A stretch of 64,000 bases of DNA, from the NCBI GenBank assembly GCA_047600785.1, contig JASGKH010000002.1, positions 372,001 through 436,000 on the forward strand. Reading direction: 5' to 3'. The notes under the pieces were generated by a model that worked only from the letters and a program-made list of their open reading frames with translations, was not told where the DNA came from and ran no database searches. The stretch comes from Breznakibacter sp047600785. Lineage in GTDB: Bacteria; Bacteroidota; Bacteroidia; Bacteroidales; Marinilabiliaceae. Position numbers and translations under genes: made by a program. Positions 27,778 to 36,815 of this stretch are shown in pieces. Each line of letters begins with the position of its first letter. Positions within the stretch are counted from its first letter, which is position 1.

Positions 27778-28173
27778 GAAAATAATTTACAGATCGGGGT
27801 GATTCACCGACAATTATATGGCTTGCCATACTCAGGAGAATCCTTGCTGGCAATGAAATATTTATCTTTTCAGGATCTCAGAGATGCTGTTTTATAAATA
27901 TTCTATGGAATATAAATAACAAAAGCCAATGTTTTTGAGGTTCTATGTGTTTGATTAGAGCATCTTTAAATCTCGGATTGGCTGCTTATGGCATGTTTTT
28001 AATCAAAAGACCAAAGAATCCTTATTTTTAAAGTGATCTCGTATCATTTGTGGAATAAAAAGGTTGGCTTGCTCCAGCCTTTGGGTGACAGAACCAATCG
28101 ATTGTGCAAAATATCGGTAATGGTAAGCAATATGCCATTTTAATTGCCTCCATGTGACTTGCGTAAAAATAGG

Positions 28174-28206
28174 TTGGCTTAAATTATCCAATAACCATTA
28201 GCTTTG
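28174..28206 (+). promoter_or_regulatory. Probable arfB promoter
   Basis: TTG at 28174-28176 and TAGCTTTG at 28199-28206 fit the Bacteroidota promoter with a 22-base spacer; the leader to the arfB start is under 25 bases. Confidence 0.45.
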
Positions 28207-28229
28207 TATGGAATAAAACAGCTATTTAC

Positions 28230-28652
28230 ATGGATATTCGCACTTTGCAGCTTAGAGGATTTGAAAACGAATGGAAACTAACGGCGGTGCGTAGTGCAGG
28301 CCCAGGTGGCCAAAATGTCAATAAAGTAAATTCGAAAGTCGAATTACGTTTTCACGTCACCTCTTCGCATGAACTATCCGATGCCGAAAAAACACTGGTG
28401 CTAATGAAGTTAGCCAATCGCATCAACGTCGTCGGCGAGCTATTAGTGACCAGCCAAACTGAGCGATCTCAGCATCTTAATAAAGAACGGGCCATTGAAC
28501 GATTTTTCCAGTTACTGGCCACAGCCCTCATGTTACCAACGGAGCGCAAAACTTCCAAGCCGACCCAAGCTTCCAAACTGAAGCGGTTGGAACAAAAACG
28601 CCTCCACTCTACTCGTAAAAAGTCACGTCGGCGTGTTTCAGGGGAGGATTGA
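28230..28652 (+). CDS. arfB: Alternative ribosome-rescue factor / peptidyl-tRNA hydrolase ArfB (YaeJ)
   Basis: A 140-residue protein with the release-factor GGQ motif at residues 26-28 (AGPGGQNVNKVNSK) and the ArfB-type basic C-terminal tail (KRLEQKRLHSTRKKSRRR), which enters the empty mRNA channel. It frees ribosomes stalled at the end of broken mRNAs by hydrolysing peptidyl-tRNA. It lacks the codon-recognition domain of full release factors, as expected. Confidence 0.95.
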   Translation: MDIRTLQLRGFENEWKLTAVRSAGPGGQNVNKVNSKVELRFHVTSSHELSDAEKTLVLMKLANRINVVGELLVTSQTERSQHLNKERAIERFFQLLATALMLPTERKTSKPTQASKLKRLEQKRLHSTRKKSRRRVSGED

Positions 28653-28741
28653 GGGATATGAGATAAATAATTGTTGTTTTTTGTAAATCGAACCATCCGT
28701 CTTGATACACATGAGGGATGCGTGGGCATAAATATTATATC

Positions 28742-29587
28742 ATGATAGAAATAAGCCATTTAAGGGAGGTTTCGGTCAAGGAGCTTTTTGACACGTTCAA
28801 CTTGTCTTTTTCCGATTATTTGGTTCCTTTATCGTTGACGTATGAACAATTTCAGCGAAAATTGGACAGTGAAAACGTGAATCTGGATTATTCGGTGGGA
28901 GCTTTTGAGAGTGGGCGTTTGGTGGGATTTGTGCTGCATTTCTATCATGAGGCAAATGGCCGTAAGATCCTTTACAATGGAGCTACAGGAGTAATACCTG
29001 CCCATCGGGGACAAAGCCTGACTTCTAAAATGTATCAATACATGCTCCTGCTGTTAAGAAAGCAAGGCGTCTCTTCTATTCAGTTGGAAGTGTTGGCCCA
29101 TAATTATCCGGCTATCCATATTTATGAAAAGATAGGTTTTGGTATTGCCAGGCAATTGAAATGTTATCGGGGAGAATCTATGATCGAAAATACCCATGTG
29201 CCCTACATTCACATTGAACCTTTGTCCGGATTCGTTTGGGATATTTGGGCGCGTTTCTGGGATTTTGAACCGACTTGGCAAAACTCAAATCAGGTCATTG
29301 AACGGTTGTCTTCTTCTATTAAGGCTTTTGGAGCCCATCATGGAAGCACAATGGTCGGATACATCATTTACAATACGCAGGCCAACAGGATACACCAGCT
29401 TGCCGTAGACCCCGTGTACCGTCGAATGCGCATTGGGGAGATGTTGGTGCAGCACGTTGTGCAAATGTACGGCGCTAATCTATCCGTCATTAATGTCGAT
29501 GCAGGTTCTGTATCCACGATGCATTTCTTGACCAGGCTGGGACTTGAGAATTTTATTGACCAGATAGATATGCGAATGAGGCTTTGA
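28742..29587 (+). CDS. Tandem GNAT acetyltransferase
   Basis: A 281-residue protein holding two GNAT folds. The first (about residues 1-140) has the acetyl-CoA loop GVIPAHRGQSLTSKMYQYM and the ending NYPAIHIYEKIGFG. The second has VDPVYRRMRIGEMLVQHVV and ends with SVSTMHFLTRLGL. Tandem GNAT proteins of this kind modify antibiotics, amines or proteins; the substrate here is unknown. The start at 28742 is chosen from two ATGs (28718 and 28742), since the family-like sequence begins there. Confidence 0.85.
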   Translation: MIEISHLREVSVKELFDTFNLSFSDYLVPLSLTYEQFQRKLDSENVNLDYSVGAFESGRLVGFVLHFYHEANGRKILYNGATGVIPAHRGQSLTSKMYQYMLLLLRKQGVSSIQLEVLAHNYPAIHIYEKIGFGIARQLKCYRGESMIENTHVPYIHIEPLSGFVWDIWARFWDFEPTWQNSNQVIERLSSSIKAFGAHHGSTMVGYIIYNTQANRIHQLAVDPVYRRMRIGEMLVQHVVQMYGANLSVINVDAGSVSTMHFLTRLGLENFIDQIDMRMRL

Positions 29588-29760
29588 CGGTTAGTATCCG
29601 GAAATAGAGGAAGGTAAGTCGGGCCAGTCCCAAAGAAATAATAACGCAAATGGAAAAGAGATCTTCGCTTTTTCCCTACTTCGGTTCATTCTTTGTATCC
29701 TTTCAACTGTTTTTGGGCGAAAGAATCTAATTCCACTGCGTACGGGATGAAAAAGAATAA

Positions 29761-29795
29761 AAAAAAGAGGTTGTCCGACTCACGTCGGCAACCTC
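29761..29795 (-). terminator. Terminator of the RND exporter gene
   Basis: On the minus strand GAGGTTGCCGAC pairs with GTCGGACAACCTC (one bulged base) and is followed by a run of T. It lies just beyond the exporter stop codon. Confidence 0.85.
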
Positions 29796-29817
29796 ACATC
29801 AACACACAAAAAACCGG

Positions 29818-32133
29818 TCACTGTTTGCTGGTCTCAAACAATGCGGCTTTTTTGGACCGAGTTTTATGAATACTCAACAATATTGCAGGTAAAAGTATGA
29901 GATTGGTAATCATGGACATGAATAATGTCGATGAAACCAGGATTCCTAAAGCTTTCGTACCTCCAAACGCCGATACCGAAAAGATGGCAAATCCGGCAAA
30001 CAAGATTAAAGCTGTATAGATCATGCTCAAACCTGTTTCCCTTATGGTTATGGTCACAGCTTCTTCGGGACTTTTTCCCTTTATGGTAAGTTCGTGACGG
30101 TAACGTGTCAGAAAATAGATGGTACCGTCGGATGCCAGCCCCAATGCGATGGTAAATATCAAAATTGTCGACGACTTAAATTCCACCCCTGCGAACCCCA
30201 TGATGCCAGCTGTCAACAGTAGCGGAATGAGGCATGGAAGCTTAGAGAATAAGATGATCCGTATCGACCGGAACAATACCATTCCGATAAGGGCGATAAG
30301 GACGATTTCAATGATTAAGCTTTCAAACAAGTTGCCCAGTAGATAATCGTTGTTTTTCAGGAACACCACGCTCATCCCGGTTACGTCGACTTTGTATTCG
30401 CTAGGCGGAAATACAGAATCGATTTGCGGTTTAATAGTTTCCATCATACTTTTCAATCGTGCCGATCCAATATCTTTCATCCGATACGTAATTCGAGTGA
30501 ACTGGCCTGTGCTATCGGCAAAGGATGATAACTGGTTTTGTGTATTTTTTCCTTTAAAATAACTGACCAATTCATGCAAATCACGCAAAGGCGGCATCGC
30601 ATAATACTTCTCTTGGCCTCCCCGGTACCATTGGTGGAGGAATTTGATGCCTTCGGGCAGTGAAAGAGGTCTTGATAGTTCATCGTGACTGGCCAGCGCT
30701 CGTTGTAAAGCTTGTATCTTATACATCGTTTTGCCGCCCGATGAGGACACTCCTTGCTTTTTTTGGGTATCGATGCTTATTTCCAAAGGCAATACACCGC
30801 CAAATTCCTTTTCGAAAAATTGCAGATCGGCGTATACAGGATGATCCGACGGTAAATCGTCAACCACATAACCAACCTGCCTGACCTTAAGCATACCCCA
30901 GCATGAAATCACGGTCAGTACCGAAACCACGACATAAATGGCCTTGCGATGATTCAATACCAGCTTGCTGATAAAGTTGAGTACGTAGTTCGTGCGTGCA
31001 GCCTTTAAATGAACCGCCCTTAATCCTTTGGGGGCAGGGAGGTAGCTTAGCAGGATGGGGACCAAAAGCATAGTGACCAGAAAAGTAGTCATGATGCTGA
31101 ATGATGCGACACACCCAAACTCTTGTAACATAACGCTTCCCGTAAAGTAGAACACGGCAAAGCCAATGGCCGTGGTTACGTTGGCTAAAAGCAAAGACAG
31201 CCACATGCCCTGTATGGTGCGTGATATGGAATAGAATTTCTGCTTGGAGATGGCATATTCGGAGTAATACCGGTTCAGCAGGAAAATAGTGTTGGGAATA
31301 CTGATGATAATGACCAGCGACGGCAACAAGCCTACTAATATCGAAACCTTGTAGTTTAAAATATTTAGAAGCCCCATGCTCCAAATCACTTCGACCACTA
31401 GTATCAGTACGGAGAACAACACCACTGCCAGGGATTTGAAAAACCATAACAATACCCCCGATGTAATGAGCAAAGCCAATACCATAAAGAGTATCATCTC
31501 TTTCGATACCAGTTTCATGTATTCGTACCGGATATATGGCATGCCCGACTGATGAACTTCAATATTGGTCTGCTTTTCGAAATGGGCCGCTTCTGAATTG
31601 ATTTGCTCGATCAATTGGTTCCGGTCCGGCGAATTGAGTACTTCATGCCGAATCGTGAGGGCCATTAAAGTTGACTGTGAGGATGGGTTATAAACCAATC
31701 CTTCAAATGCCGGGTTATGTTCAACTATTTGTTGAATAGAATCGGCATCTTTTATCGATGAAACAGGATGAAACGTAACCGTGTGGTTTTGCTTGTCGAA
31801 TTGCGGAATCGGTACCGATAAAATACTTAGTGTTTGGTCCACTCCGTGTATTTGTTTTAGCCGGTTTTCCAGTTGGTTCCATTCGTTAAGTATTTCCTGG
31901 TCGAAAATGCGTTTGCTGCTAAAGCCCAACACCATCACATTTCCATCTTCGCCAAAACGCGATTTGAACTGTTGGTAAACTTGCATCGTGCTGTCCGACG
32001 GAGGCAATACCCGGGCCAAATCGTACGACAATTGGGTGTTAAATGCTTTCCATCCCATGCCGACGGTGATAAGGAACATGCCAATGATTAAACCCAGCCG
32101 GTAACGCAAAATAAATTTGGCTACTTGCAACAT
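29818..32133 (-). CDS. RND/MMPL-family exporter (HAE3 type)
   Basis: A 771-residue inner-membrane protein of about 12 helices arranged as two repeats, each with one helix, a large periplasmic domain and five helices. The first repeat has DLARVLPPSDSTMQVYQQF and the second VDDLPSDHPVYADLQFFEK, both typical of the RND superfamily MMPL/HAE3 exporters, which move lipids, hopanoids or hydrophobic compounds. No adaptor or outer-membrane channel gene lies beside it. The start at 32133 is preferred to one at 32196 because the earlier start would lie inside the terminator hairpin of the TPR gene, and a TAATTTTG box lies between. Confidence 0.88.
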   Translation of the reverse strand: MLQVAKFILRYRLGLIIGMFLITVGMGWKAFNTQLSYDLARVLPPSDSTMQVYQQFKSRFGEDGNVMVLGFSSKRIFDQEILNEWNQLENRLKQIHGVDQTLSILSVPIPQFDKQNHTVTFHPVSSIKDADSIQQIVEHNPAFEGLVYNPSSQSTLMALTIRHEVLNSPDRNQLIEQINSEAAHFEKQTNIEVHQSGMPYIRYEYMKLVSKEMILFMVLALLITSGVLLWFFKSLAVVLFSVLILVVEVIWSMGLLNILNYKVSILVGLLPSLVIIISIPNTIFLLNRYYSEYAISKQKFYSISRTIQGMWLSLLLANVTTAIGFAVFYFTGSVMLQEFGCVASFSIMTTFLVTMLLVPILLSYLPAPKGLRAVHLKAARTNYVLNFISKLVLNHRKAIYVVVSVLTVISCWGMLKVRQVGYVVDDLPSDHPVYADLQFFEKEFGGVLPLEISIDTQKKQGVSSSGGKTMYKIQALQRALASHDELSRPLSLPEGIKFLHQWYRGGQEKYYAMPPLRDLHELVSYFKGKNTQNQLSSFADSTGQFTRITYRMKDIGSARLKSMMETIKPQIDSVFPPSEYKVDVTGMSVVFLKNNDYLLGNLFESLIIEIVLIALIGMVLFRSIRIILFSKLPCLIPLLLTAGIMGFAGVEFKSSTILIFTIALGLASDGTIYFLTRYRHELTIKGKSPEEAVTITIRETGLSMIYTALILFAGFAIFSVSAFGGTKALGILVSSTLFMSMITNLILLPAILLSIHKTRSKKAALFETSKQ

Positions 32134-32144
32134 TTTGTATATAT

Positions 32145-32152
32145 CAAAATTA
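32145..32152 (-). promoter_or_regulatory. -7 promoter box of the RND exporter
   Basis: On the minus strand TAATTTTG matches TAnnTTTG, directly after the TPR-gene terminator and about 12 bases before the exporter ATG, which implies a very short leader. Confidence 0.4.
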
Positions 32153-32161
32153 AAAGGTGCA

Positions 32162-32201
32162 TAAAAAACTGAGTGGTTCCCAGACTGGTTTACCACTCAG
32201 T
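32162..32201 (-). terminator. Terminator after the TPR gene
   Basis: On the minus strand ACTGAGTGGT pairs with ACCACTCAGT around a 14-base loop and is followed by six T. It lies about 100 bases past the TPR stop and separates the Ton/TPR transcript from the exporter gene. Confidence 0.8.
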
Positions 32202-32297
32202 GCCTTAATAGGGCAGAAAATGATTGTTTTTGCAGGTTCGGCGAAAACCCGCCCTCTGCAACCATCCCTCGATTATTCGGATAATTAAGGGATTTTC

Positions 32298-33992
32298 TTA
32301 GATCTTCAGTTTGTCAATTACCTCTTTTGCTTGTGCATCATCGGGGATAATTTCCAGGACTTTGGAAAAATAATCGATCGATGTAGTTTTTAAAGCTATG
32401 GCCTCATTGGCGGGCACCCTTTCGGAAGCCAGATAGTAGTATGAACCTAAATATTTAAGGCATTCTACGATCATTCTTTTATTGCGTTGCACATCTCCTT
32501 GTTGCAGATATTCCAACGCTTTCTCATAGCTTTGCTTGGCATCGGTTTTCAATGCTTCCGGGTCCAGCAACGATTGTACCCTGCCACACCAGATATAGCC
32601 ACCCGCATAGGTAGGACTCAATTTTTGCACTTCAAGAAAGGCATTTTGTGATTTGACCAAACAACTATCGGTTTGGCTTTTTAAGGCGATGGCTTCTACC
32701 GATTGGGCTTTAGCGGCATCTTCTTGGACCAATGCCGTATATTCGCGTGTTAAGTTATCACTCATGAAATAGTATTCCCGGCCGATATTGAAATTCATGG
32801 CCGATGCATCGGCTCCATTTCTAATCATGCGATAATACATATCAATGGCTTTTTCGTGTTGCTTGCCCGTCGAATATTGCTTGGCTAAGTCTTCCAAATA
32901 TTCATTTGATGTTGTGTCGGCCTGAATGGCTTTTTCAAAATAGATCACCGCCAGTGAATCGCTGCTTTGTTTAGCCAACAAGCGGGCATAATAGCCGTAG
33001 TCCGAGGCAAGGACCCGTGCAGGATCTTGTATCTCGAAAAAACGTTTCATGTAATCGACACCTTCGGTTGTTTGGTCCATCTCATAAGCCATATACCCTT
33101 TTAGGCGATAAAGCACTGCCGATTTATCGGTTGCTTCCATTAAACGGTCTATCAGCTCGGATGATTCTTTATATTTTTTTGTATAAAACAACGTAAAGGC
33201 GTAACGTTCCCAATCTGCCTGGGTAATTCCTTCCGCCTTATCCAAATAGGTTTTGTAAGCTTTTTCTGCATCGGCATATTTTCCGAACATGTAATAAAGA
33301 TCGCCCAGATTTCTGTGGATCAATATCCCGTTAGGATTCGTATCTAAACTTTTTTGGAAAGCTTCCGAAGCCAAAGCATAATGTCTGGCAGTGGTATAAA
33401 CCACCCCTATTTTTCGTTGACTGTTAAAATCATTTTTGTCATAAAATAAGGCACGTTGGTAAGAGTTGGCAGCTTCGCCATATTTTTGCATGGCCACCAG
33501 TAAGTCACCTTGCAGGGCATGCAATGGGGCAGCCTTTTCGTTAATAGACATCCCTGCCTCAATATATTTACGTGCAGTAGCAGTATCGGCCGGTTGTACC
33601 AGAAGACAGGCCTTTGCGATAAGCTGATAAACCAACAGGTTCTTCTTGTTCAGCTTTACCGCTTTTGCAAACTCATCCAATGCCTTTGACTGGTTTTTTT
33701 CCAGCAGATCGCATGCACCAATACCTGCTGTTGCCAATGCATCCTTGGGATTGGCGGTTAACATTTGCCCGAAGGTAGATCTGGCCTGGCTATAATTGCC
33801 TTGCTGACAATAGATCCACCCTTTATCCGCCTCTTTGCCCGCATAATCGGGCGATTTATCCAATTCCTTTAAAGCACTGGAGTATTGTTCTTCTTCTATC
33901 AGGTGCTTTACCGTGTTCTGTTGAGCATAGGCACTTGTACCTATAGCAAAAAGTAAGAATAGTAATGTGCTTGAAAACTTTCTTGTTTTCAT
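32298..33992 (-). CDS. Periplasmic TPR-repeat protein (Ton-operon associated)
   Basis: A 564-residue exported protein. A signal peptide (SSTLLFLLFAIGTSAYAQ) is followed by a chain of tetratricopeptide repeats, for example ALATAGIGACDLLEKNQSKA, ILIHRNLGDLYYMFGKYADA and EYLEDLAKQYSTGKQHEKAI. TPR proteins act as scaffolds; here the gene is the last of an exbB-exbD-exbD-tonB-binding-protein series, an arrangement I recall from Bacteroidales. A helper role in TonB complex assembly at the periplasmic face is inferred. The intergenic distance to the binding-protein gene is 227 bases, so it may have its own promoter. Confidence 0.85.
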   Translation of the reverse strand: MKTRKFSSTLLFLLFAIGTSAYAQQNTVKHLIEEEQYSSALKELDKSPDYAGKEADKGWIYCQQGNYSQARSTFGQMLTANPKDALATAGIGACDLLEKNQSKALDEFAKAVKLNKKNLLVYQLIAKACLLVQPADTATARKYIEAGMSINEKAAPLHALQGDLLVAMQKYGEAANSYQRALFYDKNDFNSQRKIGVVYTTARHYALASEAFQKSLDTNPNGILIHRNLGDLYYMFGKYADAEKAYKTYLDKAEGITQADWERYAFTLFYTKKYKESSELIDRLMEATDKSAVLYRLKGYMAYEMDQTTEGVDYMKRFFEIQDPARVLASDYGYYARLLAKQSSDSLAVIYFEKAIQADTTSNEYLEDLAKQYSTGKQHEKAIDMYYRMIRNGADASAMNFNIGREYYFMSDNLTREYTALVQEDAAKAQSVEAIALKSQTDSCLVKSQNAFLEVQKLSPTYAGGYIWCGRVQSLLDPEALKTDAKQSYEKALEYLQQGDVQRNKRMIVECLKYLGSYYYLASERVPANEAIALKTTSIDYFSKVLEIIPDDAQAKEVIDKLKI

Positions 33993-34219
33993 TTTCAGTA
34001 TTTTAAATGTTTAAAACCTTATTTTGCCTATTTATTCCCTAGTTTTATTTTTCTTATAACTTTAGGGAGGTTCGGTCAATAGACAAGTACATTAACCAGT
34101 ATTTGTGTGTTGCAGACAAAAAATATAAAGGTGGCTTCTGTTGAAGAAAAAGCGTTGAAACGATGATCCATTTATTTTGCCCCACCTTTTCGGTATAAGT
34201 AAACTAAGTACTAAATAAT

Positions 34220-35350
34220 TCAAATTTTTTCTCGGACGTTGATGATGCGGGTAGGGGCCACAGCAGGCAATATTCCAGATTTGAGGATTATGCGTTGCCC
34301 CTTTTCTCCGGCCATAAAGTTGCAAAAGCGCGTAGCCTTGCCAACATTTGGTTCTGAGTTGATCATGAACACATTACGTGTAAACGGATACATGCCGTCG
34401 AAAATATAGGCCTGAAATGGCTGATAGCTATTTCCCGCCGTGCAATCTGCTTCCGGGCACACGTACATTACTTTCACTTTCGAATGAAAAGATAAATGTT
34501 GGGTATCGTTTCTGTTACTGATCCACGAAGTTCCAATGAATCCCATGACATCTTCGTGTTGAGCCACATAATCGATCACGTCAACGTTTACATCCATAGC
34601 AAATGACTGGCTGTTGAACGGTTGGCCGTTACATATTGAATCGGCCATATACCTCACAATCCCCGATTGGGGATTGTCGAACAATACCCGAATGGGCAAA
34701 TTTTTATTGCCAGTGCCCAGTTCCTTCCAGTTCTTGAGCTTGCCGGCAAGTACATTCTTGATTTGTTCTACGGAGAGGACCGAATCAGTGATTGCAGGAT
34801 TTGCAATGATCCCAATGGCATCCACTGCTATTTTCGTATGCTTTGGGTAATATGTTTTTTTGTTGAGCATGGCTATTTCATCCTTGCTCAATTCCCGCGA
34901 TACGACGGCAAGCACTCCTTGGCCTTCTAACAATTTCCCTATGGCTTCCGATTCGGGCACGTAATGTATTTTCAATATTTGGATCGTGTCCATTGCTGAA
35001 AATACATCACTGCCCGCTTCAATAATCGGTTTAAATGTTTCATCAACGTATACATGCACCGTATCTGAAGCCGATGCGGCACCCTGGGGTACGCCGCCTT
35101 GATGGCACGATGCAAAAAACACCATTGACAATGCCGCAAACACGGAAAGATGGTTGTTCGTACTTTTTTTATGGAATACAAGATATATCCTAAAACTGCC
35201 ATACAGCAACAGTAAGATACCCATCGCAATCCGTACGTTCCCCGAGATCATCCCGAAATCTTGGCCGGCAAATAGCAAAACCAATCCCAGCATCGCATAA
35301 ACAAATGCCATGATGGTGGAAAACTTTTTGATTGTTTGGTGTTTTTGCAT
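34220..35350 (-). CDS. PstS-like substrate-binding protein with N-terminal membrane helices
   Basis: A 376-residue protein. The C-terminal part (about residues 100-376) is a phosphate-type periplasmic binding fold (EAIGKLLEGQGVLAVVSREL, DAIGIIANPA, NWKELGTGNKNLPIRVLFDN and SGIVRYM). Ahead of it are two transmembrane helices (AFVYAMLGLVLLFAG and IAMGILLLLYGSFRIYLVF) and then a lipobox-like segment (LSVFAALSMVFFASC). This looks like a small two-helix protein joined to a binding lipoprotein. In the Ton operon the usual partner is a plain lipoprotein. The ATG at 35350 is 30 bases after the tonB stop. Phosphate transport is not implied: no pst permease or ATPase is near. Confidence 0.8.
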   Translation of the reverse strand: MQKHQTIKKFSTIMAFVYAMLGLVLLFAGQDFGMISGNVRIAMGILLLLYGSFRIYLVFHKKSTNNHLSVFAALSMVFFASCHQGGVPQGAASASDTVHVYVDETFKPIIEAGSDVFSAMDTIQILKIHYVPESEAIGKLLEGQGVLAVVSRELSKDEIAMLNKKTYYPKHTKIAVDAIGIIANPAITDSVLSVEQIKNVLAGKLKNWKELGTGNKNLPIRVLFDNPQSGIVRYMADSICNGQPFNSQSFAMDVNVDVIDYVAQHEDVMGFIGTSWISNRNDTQHLSFHSKVKVMYVCPEADCTAGNSYQPFQAYIFDGMYPFTRNVFMINSEPNVGKATRFCNFMAGEKGQRIILKSGILPAVAPTRIINVREKI

Positions 35351-35380
35351 CGGACCCTTGTTTTTTAAATCAAGCTTCAA

Positions 35381-36187
35381 TTACTGCAATTTAAATCGAA
35401 TAGGCACGGTGTAGCTTACAGGCACTGCCCTGCCACCCTGTTTCCCGGGCGACCAGTTTGGCATCCCTGAAACTACGCGGATTGCTTCTTTATCCAAAGC
35501 GGCGTCGACTCCGCGGCTGACCTGCACCCGTGTTACTTTTCCGGCCCTGTCAACCACAAAACTTACATAGACAACACCTTGGATACCGTTTTCCTGAGCA
35601 ATGACCGGGTATCTAACGTTCTCTGAAATGTATTTCATCAACTCGCTTTGTCCCCCGGGAAAATCAGGCATCTGCTCCACGATTACGAAAGGCGTTTCTT
35701 CTTCCTGCGTAACAGTGTTTTCTGTTGTGGCTACGGGAGCCTCAATATCATCGGTGCCTTTGTCAAAATCCACGGTTCCCACTGCGGCCCTTTGGTCAAC
35801 CACTTCTTTTTGCGTTTTGGGTTCGTCCTCCTCGGCCACTTCTTCGTCAGGTTTAATGACCGGAGGCGTGAACTTAATGGTATTACGCACCGGAGGTGGA
35901 GGAGGAGCTGCTGCTCTTGCAATCTGATCCACCTCTTCTGGGGGCTTTTCAAGCTTGATCTCAGATAGCATCCGTACGGTCAAATCCTGCTCTTTCTTTT
36001 CAGGAATGATTGATTTGATCAGGATGGGAGCGGTTACAGCACCCACAAACAGTACACTGCCGACAATCAGGGCCCTTAAATGGCGTCCTGAATTCTCTTT
36101 GCGCAGAACATAGGCGCCATAGGAATGGTTTTTTCCTTCAAAAACCATTTCTATCCATTCTGGATTAAAAATATCCACTTTTGCCAT
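35381..36187 (-). CDS. tonB: Energy transducer TonB
   Basis: A 268-residue inner-membrane protein with a single N-terminal helix (LIVGSVLFVGAVTAPILI), a Pro-rich linker (AAAPPPPPVRNTIKFTPPVI) and a periplasmic TonB C-terminal domain (YPVIAQENGIQGVVYVSFVV, then DRAGKVTRVQVSRG and VSYTVPIRFKLQ). It couples the proton-motive force, through ExbB/ExbD, to SusC-type receptors. It starts 2 bases after the end of the second exbD. Confidence 0.96.
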   Translation of the reverse strand: MAKVDIFNPEWIEMVFEGKNHSYGAYVLRKENSGRHLRALIVGSVLFVGAVTAPILIKSIIPEKKEQDLTVRMLSEIKLEKPPEEVDQIARAAAPPPPPVRNTIKFTPPVIKPDEEVAEEDEPKTQKEVVDQRAAVGTVDFDKGTDDIEAPVATTENTVTQEEETPFVIVEQMPDFPGGQSELMKYISENVRYPVIAQENGIQGVVYVSFVVDRAGKVTRVQVSRGVDAALDKEAIRVVSGMPNWSPGKQGGRAVPVSYTVPIRFKLQ

Positions 36188-36189
36188 AA

Positions 36190-36803
36190 CTATATGTTTT
36201 GCGTTTTAATCAATTCAAGATCATAAGGAGTGATGTCCACAATGGCATATCGACCAATGTTACAAATAGCCATCTCATCCAAAATATCGATCAGGTCGCG
36301 GTATGACGATTCGTCGGTCGCTTTGATCAATACGATGGGAGCTGATTTGTCACTGATGATTTCGTTTTTCTTTTTATCGAATTCTTCTGCCGAAATACGC
36401 TTGCTTTCAAGTTCCTGTTTCAGATCCCTTACTTTTATCATTACATCGTAGTTCTTCTGGACCAAAAACCTACGAATTCCGGAAGGCGAAAATCCGTCTT
36501 GGTAACAGTCGGATCTACGTCGTTTTCACGGGTTCCTTCGTAATAAAGCACATTGCTGTTTTTGCCCAGAATTACAGTCACGGCCCTTGAAGCTTTTACT
36601 TTGGTCTGTTCTTCTTCGCTCACCTTGTCTTTCGACGGCATGGCAATTTCCATGGTTTGTGGTTTCGTCAATGTAGCGGCGAGCATAAAGAACGTAATCA
36701 GCAAAAACCCCAAGTCAACCATCGGAGTAAAGTCAACGCGGGTCGAAAGTTTCTTGGGTTTCCCCTTTTCCTGCTTCCCGCCTTCTTGTGCTATTTCTGA
36801 CAT
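36190..36803 (-). pseudogene. Second ExbD, interrupted by a one-base frameshift
   Basis: The first part (36803 to about 36490) has the ExbD opening VDFTPMVDLGFLLITFFMLA with the membrane helix and the essential Asp of the family. Then the frame shifts: the expected continuation DFSPSGIRRFLVQKNYDVMI is found only after restoring one base in the AAAA run at 36489-36492 (minus-strand GATTTTCG). The second part (to 36190) ends IGRYAIVDITPYDLELIKTQ. Joined they give a 204-residue protein, matching the 203-residue ExbD upstream. It is placed between exbD and tonB, 12 and 2 bases from each, so loss would hit the Ton complex. Sequence error is the simpler explanation. Confidence 0.85.
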
Positions 36804-36815
36804 AACATGGGATTT

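Larger units (their letters stand above)
27738..28229. other. Divergent spacer katG / arfB
   Basis: About 490 bases containing the katG -7 box and the arfB promoter. A 62-codon minus-strand frame (28003-28191) reads somewhat like protein, but it has only a TTG start and stops just upstream, so I leave it uncalled. Nothing else stands out. Confidence 0.5.

Noticed and set aside
28003..28191. A 62-codon minus-strand frame between katG and arfB
   Set aside because: Reads partly like protein but has only a TTG start and an in-frame stop just upstream; insufficient for a call, possibly a relic.
30887..31447. A 186-codon frame within the RND exporter gene
   Set aside because: Out of frame with a clear 12-helix exporter; no signal, no domain.
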